A DNA stretch of 64,000 bases from Juglans regia (lineage: Eukaryota > Streptophyta > Magnoliopsida > Fagales > Juglandaceae), in NCBI RefSeq assembly GCF_001411555.2, contig NC_049903.1:14303234-14367233 (forward strand), read 5' to 3'. The position numbers and the translations under genes are program-made. Positions within the stretch are counted from its first letter, which is position 1; the number at the start of each line of letters is the position of its first letter. The notes under the pieces are model-generated. The model was given only the letters and a program-made list of their open reading frames with translations. It searched no databases and was not told the origin of the DNA. Shown one piece after another: positions 12,002-25,000 of the stretch.

Positions 12002-14581
12002 TTCCTCCCTTCCCTATCTCCATGTCTCCCCACACGATCTCCTTCCATTTAGAGGATTGTATTTTTTCTCTTTTTTTGTGGAGTTTATTAATTTGTTTTG
12101 TTTGATCCGACAGCTCAAAAAAGCATTTTTTTTTTCTTTTTTCTTTTGTTTCAAAAAGGTACACTTCTTGGTAATCATGAGTGGCTTGCTCCCTAAGCTC
12201 TGATCTCTCTTCCTGATATAGATTCGACCGAGCTAGACAATTTAAATTATTGAATGAAAAATTAAAAACGAGAGCAGCTTGGCATGGGGAAAAGTGAAAA
12301 CTATATGGAAAATAATTTATCCTGTTCTTTTGTCTTATAAGAATATATATAATATAAATATATGTATGATAAAATCCCAATATATCTTGCTAAAGGAAGC
12401 TTGTGAAAAAAGGGTAACATTTTCAAATCAAATCACAGTACAAAGCTTATCACACCCTAATATCGATTTGGGATCTTGGAATTCACTTGAAGTCCATCAT
12501 TAAAAATTAATTTATTTCCCGTGAATTTTAATTTTTTTTAAACATGATCTTAAGATTATAAATAATATTATCTCTCATATAATATTAGGCCAGCCTGATG
12601 GATGTAAAATCATGAACCAATAAGCAGCTCATGTCTTGTACGTACGTACAAACTTTGGAATTCTCGATCCAAGGGGTATATATAAATTACATATCATCAT
12701 TAATTGATTGACAATATAATATATAGTAGTATTACTAGTATCTTCATCCTAGGGTCAACTTAATTAAATCTCCTCACTCTGATCTGTGTTTTTTGTTTTT
12801 GGGAAGGCTGGAGTTGAGGGAATTCAAGTTGTTAACCTTTCACCTCAATATAATTGATTGATACTTTTTATCTAAGTGACACTCATTTTTTTTTAAAAAA
12901 AAAAAAATGATCCAGCTATATATATATATTAGTTAGTGCCTCACTTTCCTTGTCTCTTCTGTTTATAGTATATATTACGCAATTGACTTATAATGTAACA
13001 TCACTCTTCAGATCAATTCATACTAAGTACGTACGGCTTTCCTCTTGTTTCACGTGGAAAGGGGAGAAATGCTTGGAGTCCCCATTTTGGCTCTAGCGCG
13101 CATTTCTCTCGATATCGTTTATTTATTTATTTTTAATAATTAAAAAAATATTTTTTAATAAAATTATAAATTTTTTTATTTTTTTAAATATTTAAAAACA
13201 TTAAAAAAATATTAAAAAAATTCTTGTTATATACAAACAGTTTAGTGCCTCAAATCCTGTATCGACGTTGATATAATTTTTTATTATTAAAAAATAAAAT
13301 AAAATGAAAAAAATTTTGAAAATAAAATAAAATATTTTATCTCACAAAAATTATTTTTATATTAATTTATATTATTTCATTAAACGAAAACTTTACATAT
13401 TAAAATCAGTACGTGATTTGATGTCCGAACTCACTTATAAAAAAGATTTTTCCTAAAACCAAAAAAAGCAATATTTAGCATTGGCGATAGGCAGCGTCGG
13501 GAGCCACTATCATGGCTCTAGGCACTGCCCGTTGAAAGGGAAATGGTTGTGGTAGCTAAACTCATCATAGTTTCACGTACACCACATGACACAGGCACTA
13601 TATATGGATTGGTGCACGGAATGATGTTACATGGTTGGCTTAACTATTAACCAGTCAAGATTGACGTGACATGACACATCAATACCTATCTAAAAATAAA
13701 TTTAGGATGCTGCTAAACTCACCCAGAAGTATCAAACAGTCAAAATGTTTTTAAATATTTAAAAAATTATAAATTTATTAAAAAATACTTTCTTAGCTAT
13801 CAAGTTAAAAAAAAAAAACAATCAATCAATAGTTTTTGCCATGTTAGCACTAAATTACATCAATTACCTATTATAGTCAGTAGCATAAAAGACACTCTGC
13901 AATTATCTATGATATAAGATTTGATTTGTAAAAAAAGTTTAATATTAAATTTTTATATAATTAAATTTTGACATGTCATTAGTGAATAGTATATCATCCA
14001 TACTTCAAATTACCGACAGCTTGTATCTGTGATTTTTCATTGTAATAATAAGGCACATCAACAATTAAACCCCTAATTAAAGAAAATGTTAACCGATCGA
14101 TGAGCATATAAAAGTAATTTACCAATTTTAAATCGATATAATAAACACTTTTAGTTTTATACATTTATATAAATTCAAATTTTGTTTTGTGTTAATTAAA
14201 AACTAGCGAAATAAACTAGATGCACACAAAAGATTGCTTGCATAAAAAGATGGACAAAACAATATTCTATCTTTTTTCTTTTTTAATCTTCCAACTTTCC
14301 TTTAGATGGTTTTATAAGAATTCATGATAAATGCACCTTTTAAAAAAAAATGTTCAGAAAAAAAACATAACGGCAAACCTTTTAGTATGGTTTATAATAT
14401 TTAATTTTAGAGAAATTCTATTTATAAATTGGCGTGGATAACATAGTAAAATTTAAATTTTACATATTAAACTTTATTATTTAACTAATATGAATAGTAT
14501 ATTTATAAAATATCTCTTAATTTTATTCAATTTATTTCTTATAAGTTAAATTGAAAACTAAGTTATTTTATAAATAGAATT
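12002..14581. other. Intergenic stretch downstream of MYB
   Basis: No supportable gene. It holds AT-rich sequence, T-runs and a degenerate AT-rich repeat near 13060-13260 of a type also seen near 6200-6400, 19040-19257 and 52040-52250. Confidence 0.45.
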
Positions 14582-14917
14582 GTCCGGTTTGGATTCAGAA
14601 TTAATCTCAACTCATCTCATCTAATTATTACAATTTTATTAAATTTTCATACAAAATATAATAAATAATTATACTTTCATCTCAATTTATCTCATTTCAA
14701 CTCACTATCTAAATCTCACCTTAGGTGCAGTTCGGATTGTGAGATGAGATGAGATGTTTTAGATGAAAGTTAAAAGATGAATAAAATATTATTAGAATAT
14801 TATTTTTTAATATTATTATTATTTTGAGATTTAAAAAAGTTGAATTGTTTATTATAAGTCCTCGTTTGGAAAAATTGTAATGATGAGATAAAATATTTTC
14901 ACAATTCAAACGGGGCC
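14582..14917. mobile_element. Two adjacent GAGATGAG-type MITEs
   Basis: One copy spans about 14582-14720 (left end CCGGTTTGGATTCAG, right end TCTAAATCTCACC). A second spans about 14724-14917 (left end GGTGCAGTTCGGATTG, right end CAATTCAAACGGGGCC). They abut at a TTA trinucleotide, the preferred target of PIF/Harbinger elements, so one probably inserted beside the other. Confidence 0.6.
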
Positions 14918-15064
14918 ATATAATAAACAAAAGTAGTGTTATATAACATCCACTATAGTGGTGCACACAATGCACACACTATAATCTACTAATTTCTTCT
15001 CTCTAAATAGATGGTTAGGATGATGCCACATAGGATGTACAAAGTGACTGCTCTCAAACAGTGG

Positions 15065-15215
15065 GTTCTCCTAAGATTATTTCAATAAACAATTCAACTT
15101 TTTTAAATCTATAAAATAATAATAATAATATTAAAAATAATATTTTATTTAATTTTTAATTTTCATCTCAATTCATTTAATCTCAACCAAATATACAAAC
15201 GGTACCTAAATATCA
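15065..15215. mobile_element. GAGATGAG-type MITE fragment
   Basis: An AT-rich block with AATAATATTAAAAATAAT and TCATCTCAATTCATTTAATC, matching the interior and right half of the family. The left end is missing. Confidence 0.45.
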
Positions 15216-15498
15216 CACGGACACGGACACGGGCACGGGCACGTTCTGCTTCAAATCCTTATAGAAATTAGAATAGGATCTTAATTTGTGCGAACCCGCT
15301 GAAAAAAGCAGAGCCTTTCCGGAAAAAAGAACAACTCAAGTCTTCGAGCTTGGATCATTCCGTCGCCTCTGTAAAGTCAGGTTACGATTATTGCCTTCTC
15401 CTCGGTTTCGACGCCGACCACTAATTCATTCTTAATGGATTATATAAAATTTAATTTTTTATGAAATTTAAAAAAAATAATTAAATATAACCTATCTA

Positions 15499-16190
15499 AG
15501 AGCACTTTTATTAGATTAGCTAAAAATTAAATTTAATGAAAATTTAACTATTAAACCATAAAATATATCACATTAGAATAGCTATATTCCAAATATAACT
15601 ATAGTAACTTCTCAAATTATTTCCAAATTTAAAAGAAACTGTTTATTCATTAAATCTATTTTATATCATTTATTTCTCTCTTCCGAGGTCTTCATCAATG
15701 TATTTCTAATTTTTATTTTTAATCCATAATTTAATTAGAATATAATTACTAATTAATATATAATATTATGAATAGTAAAATATGATAAAATAAAATAATT
15801 TCATAATTAAAAAAATTAAAATATTTTTAAAATTGATATATTAATTTGAGTTAGTGATATATTAATTTAATAAGAATATGATTATTAATTAATATATAAT
15901 AGGTAGAATAGTAAAATATGATAAAATAAAATAAATTAATAATTAAAAAATTAAATATTTTTGAAATTATTAGTTATTCATTACTATATAATAAATAAAT
16001 GTATAATCTAATGTAGAGATTTGATGTGAATAATTAAAATCAAATTTATCTTATATTATTTTATTATTATATAATGAAAAAATAGTTATTCCCATGTGGA
16101 GATTTATGTAAATGGAATAGTTAAAAGTCAAATTTCTCTTATATTCATAAAAATGTTATTTAACTTTAGCTAATCCAATAAGAGCACTCT
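15499..16190. mobile_element. MITE, AGAGCA-ended family, copy 2
   Basis: Begins AGAGCACTTTTATTAGATTA and ends with the inverse of that pattern (TAATCCAATAAGAGCACTCT). The interior, with repeated ATATTAATTTGAGTTAGTGA blocks, closely matches the copy at 568-1150. Confidence 0.6.
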
Positions 16191-16665
16191 CATTGGATTA
16201 GCTAAAAGCTAAATCCAATGAAAATTTAACTATTAAGCCATAAAATGTATCACTTTAGAATAGTCATATTCCAAATATTTGGAATATAGATACAGTAACT
16301 TTTAAAGTAATTTCTAAATTTGGAAGATACAGTAACTTTGTCCATTGGCCATCTGATTTCGTGTGATTGTGTTATCCATTGAATATTTTTCTAAAATATG
16401 ATAAAATAAAATAAATTAATAATTAAAAAATTAAATATTTTTTAATTATTAATTAATTATTACTATATAATGAATAAATGGATAATCCAATATGGAAATT
16501 TGATATGAATAGCTAAAGTTAAATTCATCTTATATTATTTTATTGTTATATAATGAAAAATAACTATTCTAATGTGGAGATTTATGTGAATGAAATAGCC
16601 AAAAGTCAAATTCATCTTATATTCATAAAAAATGTACTTTAACTTTGACTAATCCAATGAGAATG
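16181..16665. mobile_element. MITE, AGAGCA-ended family, copy 3
   Basis: Begins AGAGCACTCTCATTGGATTA, sharing its first ten bases with the end of copy 2, and ends near TAATCCAATGAGAA at about 16665. The shared palindromic junction suggests insertion into, or recombination with, the end of its neighbour. Confidence 0.55.
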
Positions 16666-17099
16666 TTTTATATCTAATATTCAATTTTTTATAATACTAT
16701 CTCTACATTTAAAAAATACTATTTATATTTGTATAAATATTTAATTTATTTCTCTCTAGTTTTTACTCTTTATTAATTTTTTTTTATCTATTTTTTACTT
16801 TTTATTTTATTTGAAATGAATAAAATATATTAAAAATATAATATTTAAATGATGTAAAGAAAAATTAGATAAGGTTACGTATGATATATTATAAAAATTT
16901 GTAAAATAAAAAAATTAGTGATTTATATTAAACGGATGAAGAATCAATTGACTGCTCTTACTTTATTCGGCTCTATGTCGACACACCCAGCAGCTTTCTC
17001 CTGTTTCCTCTCTAGCACTAGATCACTACCAGGCAAAATCTATGCCACAAGGTACTCTCCTCTTCATTTACCTTGATGGGTTTAGCAATATAATTTTGA

Positions 17100-19690
17100 A
17101 ATCCAGGTTTGTTTTGGTTAATGTTATTAATTTTGGGTTCATGTACCTCTTCTTCGTCGGCTTCTGCTAAAAAATCAGCCCAAACGTCCACACGGCCGGG
17201 TATGACCTAAGAGTTTTGGGTATGTCTCTTAGAAGAGCTCTATGTCTGCACTTGTTTAATTGGTTATGCTACGAAAGTCTTGCATATCAACGAATGTGTT
17301 TAATTTTCCAAATTTTGTTCAATTTGCACTTGTTAAAATCTTGAATAGCATTGATGCTGTGAGCTCGGTTGGGGTGGATTAGCTACAGTTTGATAAATTA
17401 ATGTAATGGCATTCATGCATTGAGGGAGTGCTCTTCATTGCAGTGATAAAGAGAGCTTGTAGGCTGTATTTTGAATCGTTTTGCTCGTTGAGAAAATTAG
17501 ACTTATTAAATTGTTTGTTATAATATTGAGTCATATAATTATGAAAAAATAATATTGAACCTGTTGATGTCGTATTTCGTGGGCCTGGGTGACTCGGCAC
17601 TGGTAGTGCTGTAACCTGCACAATAAAGAAGGGGAACCTCGGGGTCCGTTGCACTTCCGATGCTTAAGTTAGTTTTGATATAGGAGATGAAGAGAAAATA
17701 ATAATGAAGATGAGTGTAGAAGTTAACCTCCTTGTTGGTTGCAGGTGGTATCTACTTATACTTGCCGACTTGGTCTCCATGGTAGTGGGGTATTGTGTTG
17801 TAGGAGATCGTATATTCATGCCGCCTAGTACTCGCCTATGCCGTTTGCTCGCCGAGCTATAAAGTATTTAGGTTCGCTGTGTGTAGCCTGAGCTTTGGGT
17901 TGCATTTATCGTCTATACTTGAATGTGGTGAACCTTCTTTCCTAACTTTCTACTAGTTCATTAATGCTTGATGTGAACTGCCCTGAATATTCCTGTGTTG
18001 CATTGAATGCAACATTCATTTTTCCTTAAATTTTCATGTATCTTCTGACTGGGTTTCTGATGTGAATATGGCCCGACCCGGATCTCATACCCAGGTTCCG
18101 ACCCAAGTCTTCCCAGTATATTCGGCCTTGCCCAGATCCCATATTTGGGCTCTAACTTGGGCCTTACTTCTAGCCCGTCCCAAGGAATTTACTCCCTTCA
18201 CAGAGCCATATCTACATCTTTTGTCTATCTTTCGAATAGTGAAAAATGAAAATTTGTGAGAAATTGATGGCGTAATTTGGATTGGTATTGATGCTGTATG
18301 GAAAGATCCTAGACTTTATTATTTAGAATCTAGAGTAGGGATTTCACTCCAGGTTGAGAAGCTTTTAACTTGCCAGGGTATATAGTTTATGTTGAGTTGA
18401 TTGGTCCCATCTAATACAAACTTATAAAACTCTCAGTGGAACTTAACGGAAACTCGTTGAAGCTTCAAGAGACATAAACTCAACAAAGGGTTCATTATTA
18501 CTTGATTGTGGGTTAGGCATGTACGGTAATAGTTACTGTTGAAATTGTTTGACAAGTTCTAGGAATAAAAATATTCTAACTACGTAACTTTATTTTTTGT
18601 TAAGTAAGAAGATATTTTATTGATATAAAGATAGACATAGTCTAAGTACACAGGAGGTATACATGTGATTACACCTATTTAGAAAGTAAAAATAGTTACA
18701 AGGAAATCATAGAAACTGATACCATTTAAATCTATAGCAATGGTCCACATAAATAAAATCTTTCAGAAAAAACTCTTAAAATCTTCCAAGGAGCGCTTCA
18801 ATCCTCGAAATTTGTTAAGGGATTGCTACTAATAAAACTTAAGCATAATGTAGTGCATAAGAAGATTAGATTACCTCATGTTAGAAGTAGAAATCATCTA
18901 GAATATGACTTTTGTTGTGAACATAAATAATGGTCTCTACTGGTTTATATTAACTAGGATAATCATTTGATGGCATCCCTGGAGGGTAAATCTGGAGGCT
19001 TCTGAAGGGATATTATAGAATGGAAAACACTACTATGTCCACTCTATTTGACACCTCTATTTGACTGTTGGTTTTTTTTATTTTTTTATTTTTTTTTACT
19101 TAGTGATTAAGGAAGTGATTTTAAATGTATTGATGTATTTTTTTATTTTTTAAATGTATTTAAATATATTAAAAAATGTGAAAAGAAAAAAAAAATAAAA
19201 ACAGAAAACTATTTTACAACCCAGCGGTCAAAATGGGGGCGGCAGAGTAGCCGCACCCTTATAGAATATGTATTGACATAAGGAGCTCTATGATGGAGTT
19301 CTTCATTCTAACTAATGTGGGGGGGAACGTGGTAGAGAAACAAGTGAATTTAAGGAGGAAATTGTTTGGTATTTAGTGCTTCTCTTTTCATAGATCCAAG
19401 TTTTAGTTTCTATTTATCTGATATATTTTATTTTGATATTTACTAGCTCAATTTTAGAAATTCTATAATGTATAATTTTATGAGAAGTTAGGTAAATAAA
19501 TCTTAAGCTGATCATGTTTGGGGTCCGACAATGGTCTAGAGAGAGATATATCCAAGTCTGATAATCAGAGATAAGTTTAAAATTAAATAAGTGCAAATTG
19601 AACAAAATTTGGAAATTTTGGATAAGTTTGAGCTTTAAAGTGGGATTTATAGACAGCCAATATCATATATATATAAGTATAAGATCAAAG
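17100..19690. repeat. Dispersed duplicated segment, copy A
   Basis: Blocks at about 17235-17540, 18240-18600, 18815-19040 and 19257-19660 match, in the same order and orientation, 55480-55745, 55800-56160, 56190-56390 and 56385-56800. Copy A carries extra blocks between the matches: about 690 bp at 17545-18235, a LINE tail at 18590-18815, and an AT-rich repeat at 19040-19257. The parent sequence is not recognised. Part of it reads as an open frame in both copies (for example DFPNFVRLALVKILNSIDAV in copy B), so a lost exon is possible. Confidence 0.6.
18590..18815 (-). mobile_element. LINE 3' end fragment, antisense
   Basis: Read on the minus strand this ends in TGTATACCTCCTGTGTACTT and a tail with ATAAAATATCTTCTTACTTA. 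It resembles the 3' ends of the LINE copies at 28.4-29.5 kb and 63.4-63.9 kb. The segment is absent from the duplicate at 56.16-56.19 kb, so it inserted into copy A. Confidence 0.6.
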
Positions 19691-19764
19691 GGAAAAGTTG
19701 TAATTTCTTCCCCAGAAGCTAGAGAGGATATTGAAGGATAGGGTTCCTTCCCCAGAAGAGATAT

Positions 19765-19936
19765 TGTAACGTCCCAATGGAAGGCTCAAACCACATGATC
19801 TATATTCCAAAAAAACTAGTCAATGATACAATTGGAGCTCCATTGGAACTTTATAAAGAGCAAGAACTTCTCTTTTCCAAGCAATGTGAGATTTTATACA
19901 CCACCCACCCTTACTCATATCATATGGGGTATCACA
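19765..19936 (-). mobile_element. TRIM-family solo LTR
   Basis: This 172-bp block is a third copy of the terminal repeats of the TRIM element at 29722-30168. Read on the minus strand it begins TGTGATACC and ends GTTACA. No second LTR or primer-binding site is next to it, so it is a solo LTR or a fragment. I see no clear target duplication. Confidence 0.65.
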
Positions 19937-19949
19937 ATCTACCGTGATT

Positions 19950-20655
19950 ATGGATACTTTCGATACTTATTAGAGGCATAGTTAGAGATACTTTCGATAG
20001 ATTGTTTGATGAGTTTATCGTGATTATGGGTGATAGCGCATCTACACCTACACCTACACCAAGGCCTCCTCTAGAAGTCGGGGCTGGGGAAAAAGCGTAG
20101 GTTGGTGTGGGCCCAAAGCCTCTCACAAAACATCCAACTAGTCTGTCAATCTACAAAGGCAAAGTCAGAGGTAGACCAATATTTGGCAGGGAATCTTCTC
20201 CCATATACAGAAGGGTTTGATATATTAACTTGGTTGAAAATCAATGTCGTGGGCCCAAAGCCTCTCACAAAACATCCAACTAGTCTGTCAATCTACAAAG
20301 GCAAAGTCAGAGGTAGACCAATATTTGGCAGGGAATCTTCTCCCATATACGGAAGGGTTTGATATATTAACTTGGTTGAAAATCAATGTCGTGAAGTATC
20401 CTGTTCTTGGAGAGATAGCCCACAGTATTTTAGTCATCCATATTAGCACTGTAGCCTCAAAGTCGGCCTTTAGTACCTGAGTGCGCATATTGGATCCATT
20501 CCGGAATTCTTTGTCCCCTACCACTATGGATGCATTGATTTGAATGTAGAATTAGATCAAAGACACTCAAATTCATATTTTGGATGTTATTGACTTTAAT
20601 GAGACCAACGAGGAGAATGGTGGTAATCAACCTGGATCTGGTAATCGTTGATTTC
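19950..20655 (+). pseudogene. hAT transposase remnant, C-terminal part
   Basis: The plus strand encodes pieces of the C-terminus of a hAT (zf-BED/RICESLEEPER-like) transposase. First comes a proline/threonine-rich linker (GDSASTPTPTPRPPLEVGAG), then the dimerisation domain with FDILTWLK, KYPVLGEIAHSILVI and STVASKSAFST. After a stop at 20478-20480 come RILDPFRNSLSPTTMDALI and an acidic tail ending GNQPGSGNR with a TGA near 20651. A 142-bp tandem duplication (20107-20390) and the TGA after SAFST break the frame. The DDE catalytic part and BED finger are absent. It is a dead fragment and cannot mobilise the hAT elements in this window. Confidence 0.75.
20107..20390. repeat. 142-bp tandem duplication within the hAT remnant
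   Basis: Two units, 20107-20248 and 20249-20390, each starting GTGGGCCCAAAGCC. They appear to differ by a single base (CAGAAG against CGGAAG), so the duplication is recent. The unit length is not a multiple of three and shifts the frame. Confidence 0.9.
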
Positions 20656-22005
20656 ATTTTATTATTTTGATTTATATTCATTTCATCGATATTAATTTCA
20701 AATTTAATTATTGTAGTCATTCATGATACGACGTCTACCTCCGTTGCAGTATGACTTCATCATATTGGACCCCGACCCACCATTGCCATTTGCCATAGGT
20801 TTGTATATACTACAATTTGTATTGTCCCTTAATTTTTTTTTTTGTATTTATATAATTTTTTGTATCTAATTGTTTTTATAATCTTACTATAATATAGTCA
20901 TATGCGCACTTCAAGCCTCAATCCTAATTCCAAGCCGAAATTCAAATGATATATTATCAATGTCGCATCTTGATCCTCATCTCATCTTGGTTAGTCAGAT
21001 TTTAATTTGTAATTTTTTAATTTGTTTTTTGTTTATAATTCTAATTTATATTCCTATTCAATTGTTAATGTTTCAGATTTTATAATCTCACGACTCACAG
21101 CAGGCAGTACTAAATTCTATTTCCACCCTTGGCCACCCGCCCCAAATGTCAAATTTAAAGTTTAAAGCTTCTCATTGTCACTTTTATTATTTATGTTCAA
21201 TTGTATTTATATTTTACATATTCAATTCTTTGTAATGCTGATACAATCACAATGTCCCTTTTATGTTTGTAATTCTATAATTATTCTCTCTTAATTTGTA
21301 TTGTTGTAATAGTTTAGTTATTATAGTTTTATTATAAATTCTATTATTGTAAATTGTAATAGCTTAGGAGTTAGGAGTATTATACTATTAGTAATACTTC
21401 TTTAATCTTTTTTCTCTTAATTTGTATTTTTTTATTGTAAATTCAATTTACTGTTATTTAAAAAATTATACATTTTTTTTATTGTTGGGTCCAAAATGGC
21501 CCATAAACACTTTTGGCCCATTTCAATGCTTTGGGCCCATAAACTATATTCTATGCCCACGGCCCCCTTACCCCATTGTGGGGCGGGAGGTGAGAAGGGA
21601 GTGCCCCCATATCGTATGGTGCGGGTAGCACTTTTATAAAAAAATGAACATTTTCGACATCTTTTAAAAAGTGCCACAAAATGTTATTTCGAGAACTTTA
21701 ACACTATTTTGAACGATAAAATGTAAAAGGGTTATGTTTATATCATTGCACCTTTTCATAATAGATTTTGTTATTTTTTTATATAAAAAAGTTCAAGCCC
21801 AAAAAAAAATTAAGAATTTGATTAAAGAAAAAAGCTCAAAAAATTTTCATTGCCGGTGATCCTGAATTTGAGTAACAAAATCTCCAACACAAGCCAAGGC
21901 TTTTAAATGCAGTTACAAAAATTATTCGGAATTAACTCGAAAAATATCTGAATCTAAATGATATAACCAGAGTAGTTACCAGACAAATCCACAAGAAAAT
22001 TCATC
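20656..22005. other. Intergenic stretch 3' of SRP68
   Basis: No gene seen. AT-rich except for a GC-rich patch at about 21520-21635 (GGTGCGGGTAGCAC). This resembles the terminal part of the hAT element at 36824 in inverted orientation and may be the right end of the element that supplied the transposase remnant. The SRP68 3' UTR and polyadenylation signal must lie at its right edge. Confidence 0.45.
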
Positions 22006-25000
22006 TCATCGCCATAGCCTACTTATGAAGCCCTTCTTGTCTTTCTTCATCCTATTTTCAAGAGATGGGAACTCGATAAAATTGTAGGCAAGGTCAAGAA
22101 CAATGGGATTGCGAGGGATTGCTTGGTAGGCAGGAGGGAAGACTTCAATGCGCGGAACTCCTTTCGCATTCGCATCACCAACTGCAGACTCATAGGTATC
22201 GAGTTTCTCCACAAGGAATTTCTCCGTCTGAAAATAATATAAGCCAAATCATATTTGTCACGACAATCTTAGAATATATATCGATGTACACAGATTTTGT
22301 AAAAATACCAAAGTACATCCTGTTACATGGAGATGCATGCATGCACACGGGCGTGCAAACAAGCAAATATAAAATGAAGCAAATCATATCAATTTCTTTT
22401 TTTCTGACGAGATATTTTAGGTGTGTGTATATATATGTAGCATGTATACATATGTATATATATCATATACATATATATATATACATACATATCTATATTT
22501 CTGATTAGTAACGTGATTCATATATTTTTTTTTTTTACAAGGATCGTAATTCATATTACTTACTAGAGCAAAATGCTTATATCCATCTCAAAATGAATGC
22601 AAATGAGCTTGAATCAAGATTTCTTCTGTACAAACCCCTAAGTTATAAAAGGATAAATCTCCTCCCGAGGCAGCATTTTGGTTCTAAGGCTCCTTTATTT
22701 AAATGTTGAGAAAGAGAAAAATAGAAGGCATAAAATACCTTCTTATCAGCTCCTGTTAATGAAATATTAGAAATTCTTTTTGAGAGATTCTCTGGAGCCT
22801 TCATCTCCTCCATCATCCCCTTTGCATGCTCTATACAACTGTTGGATCTGCACTCCTCGCACAATATCTTCAACTGTTGGATTCTCTGTAATACAAAAGA
22901 TGGATGTGCATTACAGATAAAAAAAAAAAAAATTCCTTTGTACGCAAGCCATCAGTAAACAAATCTGAATCCTAACTCAAAAGTCATCGATGTTCTAATT
23001 TATTATAAAACAGCACATCATAAAGAGGACTATGATGTGCACACACAAATACAGAAGTAGATAGATAGCCAGAGATGTTTATACAAAAACCTGATCGCTC
23101 CCATTTGCAATTTGGAAGTTCTGAAGGGCTTCCTCGGCAAGAGACCGAGCACGGCAGTATAATGCATATGCTTCTGCCCTCTTTCCAGACAAGCTGTAAG
23201 ATTTTGCCAAGTAGAAGCACCTACAATTACCAAAATCAAATACAAGTCTAATCTCTGGTATTTGTTGGCGAACTAAAGACAGCCTTATCATTTTGAGGAA
23301 ACCCTCAACAAGATAATAGCACAGAATGCAATATCTTCCAATTGGTCCAAGAAGATAAGGACGTTAAGATATATTTGATTCCATCATTAGCTGAATAGGT
23401 CAAAGTGTCATCTGCAACAAAATAGTACAAAGAACTGGTTCCCTGTCTAATCCGTGAATATATTACCCTCTGATTTAGGCAAAGGTAGAACGGCACATGT
23501 TTTTAATATGGCATTTTTTTCAAAGCAACTGCTTGCAACTAAATCCAAAAAATGTTGCATTTTCAAAAGGTCCTACAAAAGCATGACAAAAGATGGCGGG
23601 AATTTTTTTAAGACAATAAACAATTATGGAAGATCAATCTAACATCCAGACCCAAATTTTATAGGCTTTATAAGTTTGGGCCACGGGCCCAATTTTGTTG
23701 AGGCTGGAAGGAGGATTAATTTATTGGGCCCATTGGCTCATACAAATTATTTGAGGATCTAGTATCAAGGAGATACGATTGGATATGAAATTATGGACCT
23801 AGATTCAAAATGGAGTATGTTTTGCCCATTAGGCCCATATATGGATGGATAAGCCCAAGTATTTTCTTACTGAGACTATAATTTTTGTTGTTTGTTTTTT
23901 TGGGAATTCATTTTCGATAAATTAGGTATTTTTATTATGTTGGGTCTCTTTACCGGGCACAGCTACAAAAGTATGTAACACTCCTAACCTACTGGATGGG
24001 GGTGTTACAATCAATTTAAATATAGATGCACCCTTTAAATAATTGCATGGGAAGAAATTGAACGCAACAAAGCATGTTCAAGCTCAGTAAAATAGAAGGC
24101 TCAGAATTCAAACCTTTCTGCTCGGAAGGACAAACTTTTAAGCGCGCACTCTTCAGAAAATGACAGTTCTTCTGGTTTTCTATCTCTTCCAGAATTAACC
24201 AAGTCTGAAAGATCAGTCGTATTCTGCAAAACATAACAAACAGTTTCAAGGTTTTTCTATTAAATCAGAGGCTGGCATCTATCAACTTTAGTATTACGTC
24301 AAAATATTGTTATATGAAGAAAACCTAGTAAAAACCAGACGGAGATAGCTAACCTGCAGTAAAAGATCATACAGGCGTACAAGTTCTTCAGGTTTGGTAA
24401 CTTTCTCACTTTTGTCATCACGTCGCCTAGTAAGTTTACTCTTTGCAATGCTAACCAACAACTGGTTGCGCTCAATGGTTCTTTGTCCTAAGACAGCACT
24501 AACAGCCTTATCAAGACCATTTAAGTCGTCTTTCACATTTTCAGCATTACCTGAACTGGCCTAAAACATGCACTGCCTCAGGAAAGGAGTCTAAAAGATG
24601 TAAAGTAGAACATAAAGAAATCCTACAGATTAAAGAGGAAAAAAATGGATAAAAGATACCAATACATTGAGGGAAAAATGCAACATAAATAAATGGACCT
24701 CACTTTTTGGTAAAACAATGATAAAATTAAGTCAACTTTCCCTACCAAGTCACTACGAATGCAGCTCCTGGCCTCATGATATGCAGTAAAAATTTTGTCA
24801 AAGATGGCTAGTCTTCTCTCTGCCGAGAGTGAATCTGCAGAAGGACCATGCAAATCTTTCTCCAATTCTTGAGCTGAACAAGTTTGTCCCAAAAAAATTT
24901 AAAAAAAATGAGAATGTTGTGGACTTAAAAGCAAACAAAAATAATGGGAAAAGGAACAGACAACCTTATTTTGCATGTCTATATCGTATATACTATATAT

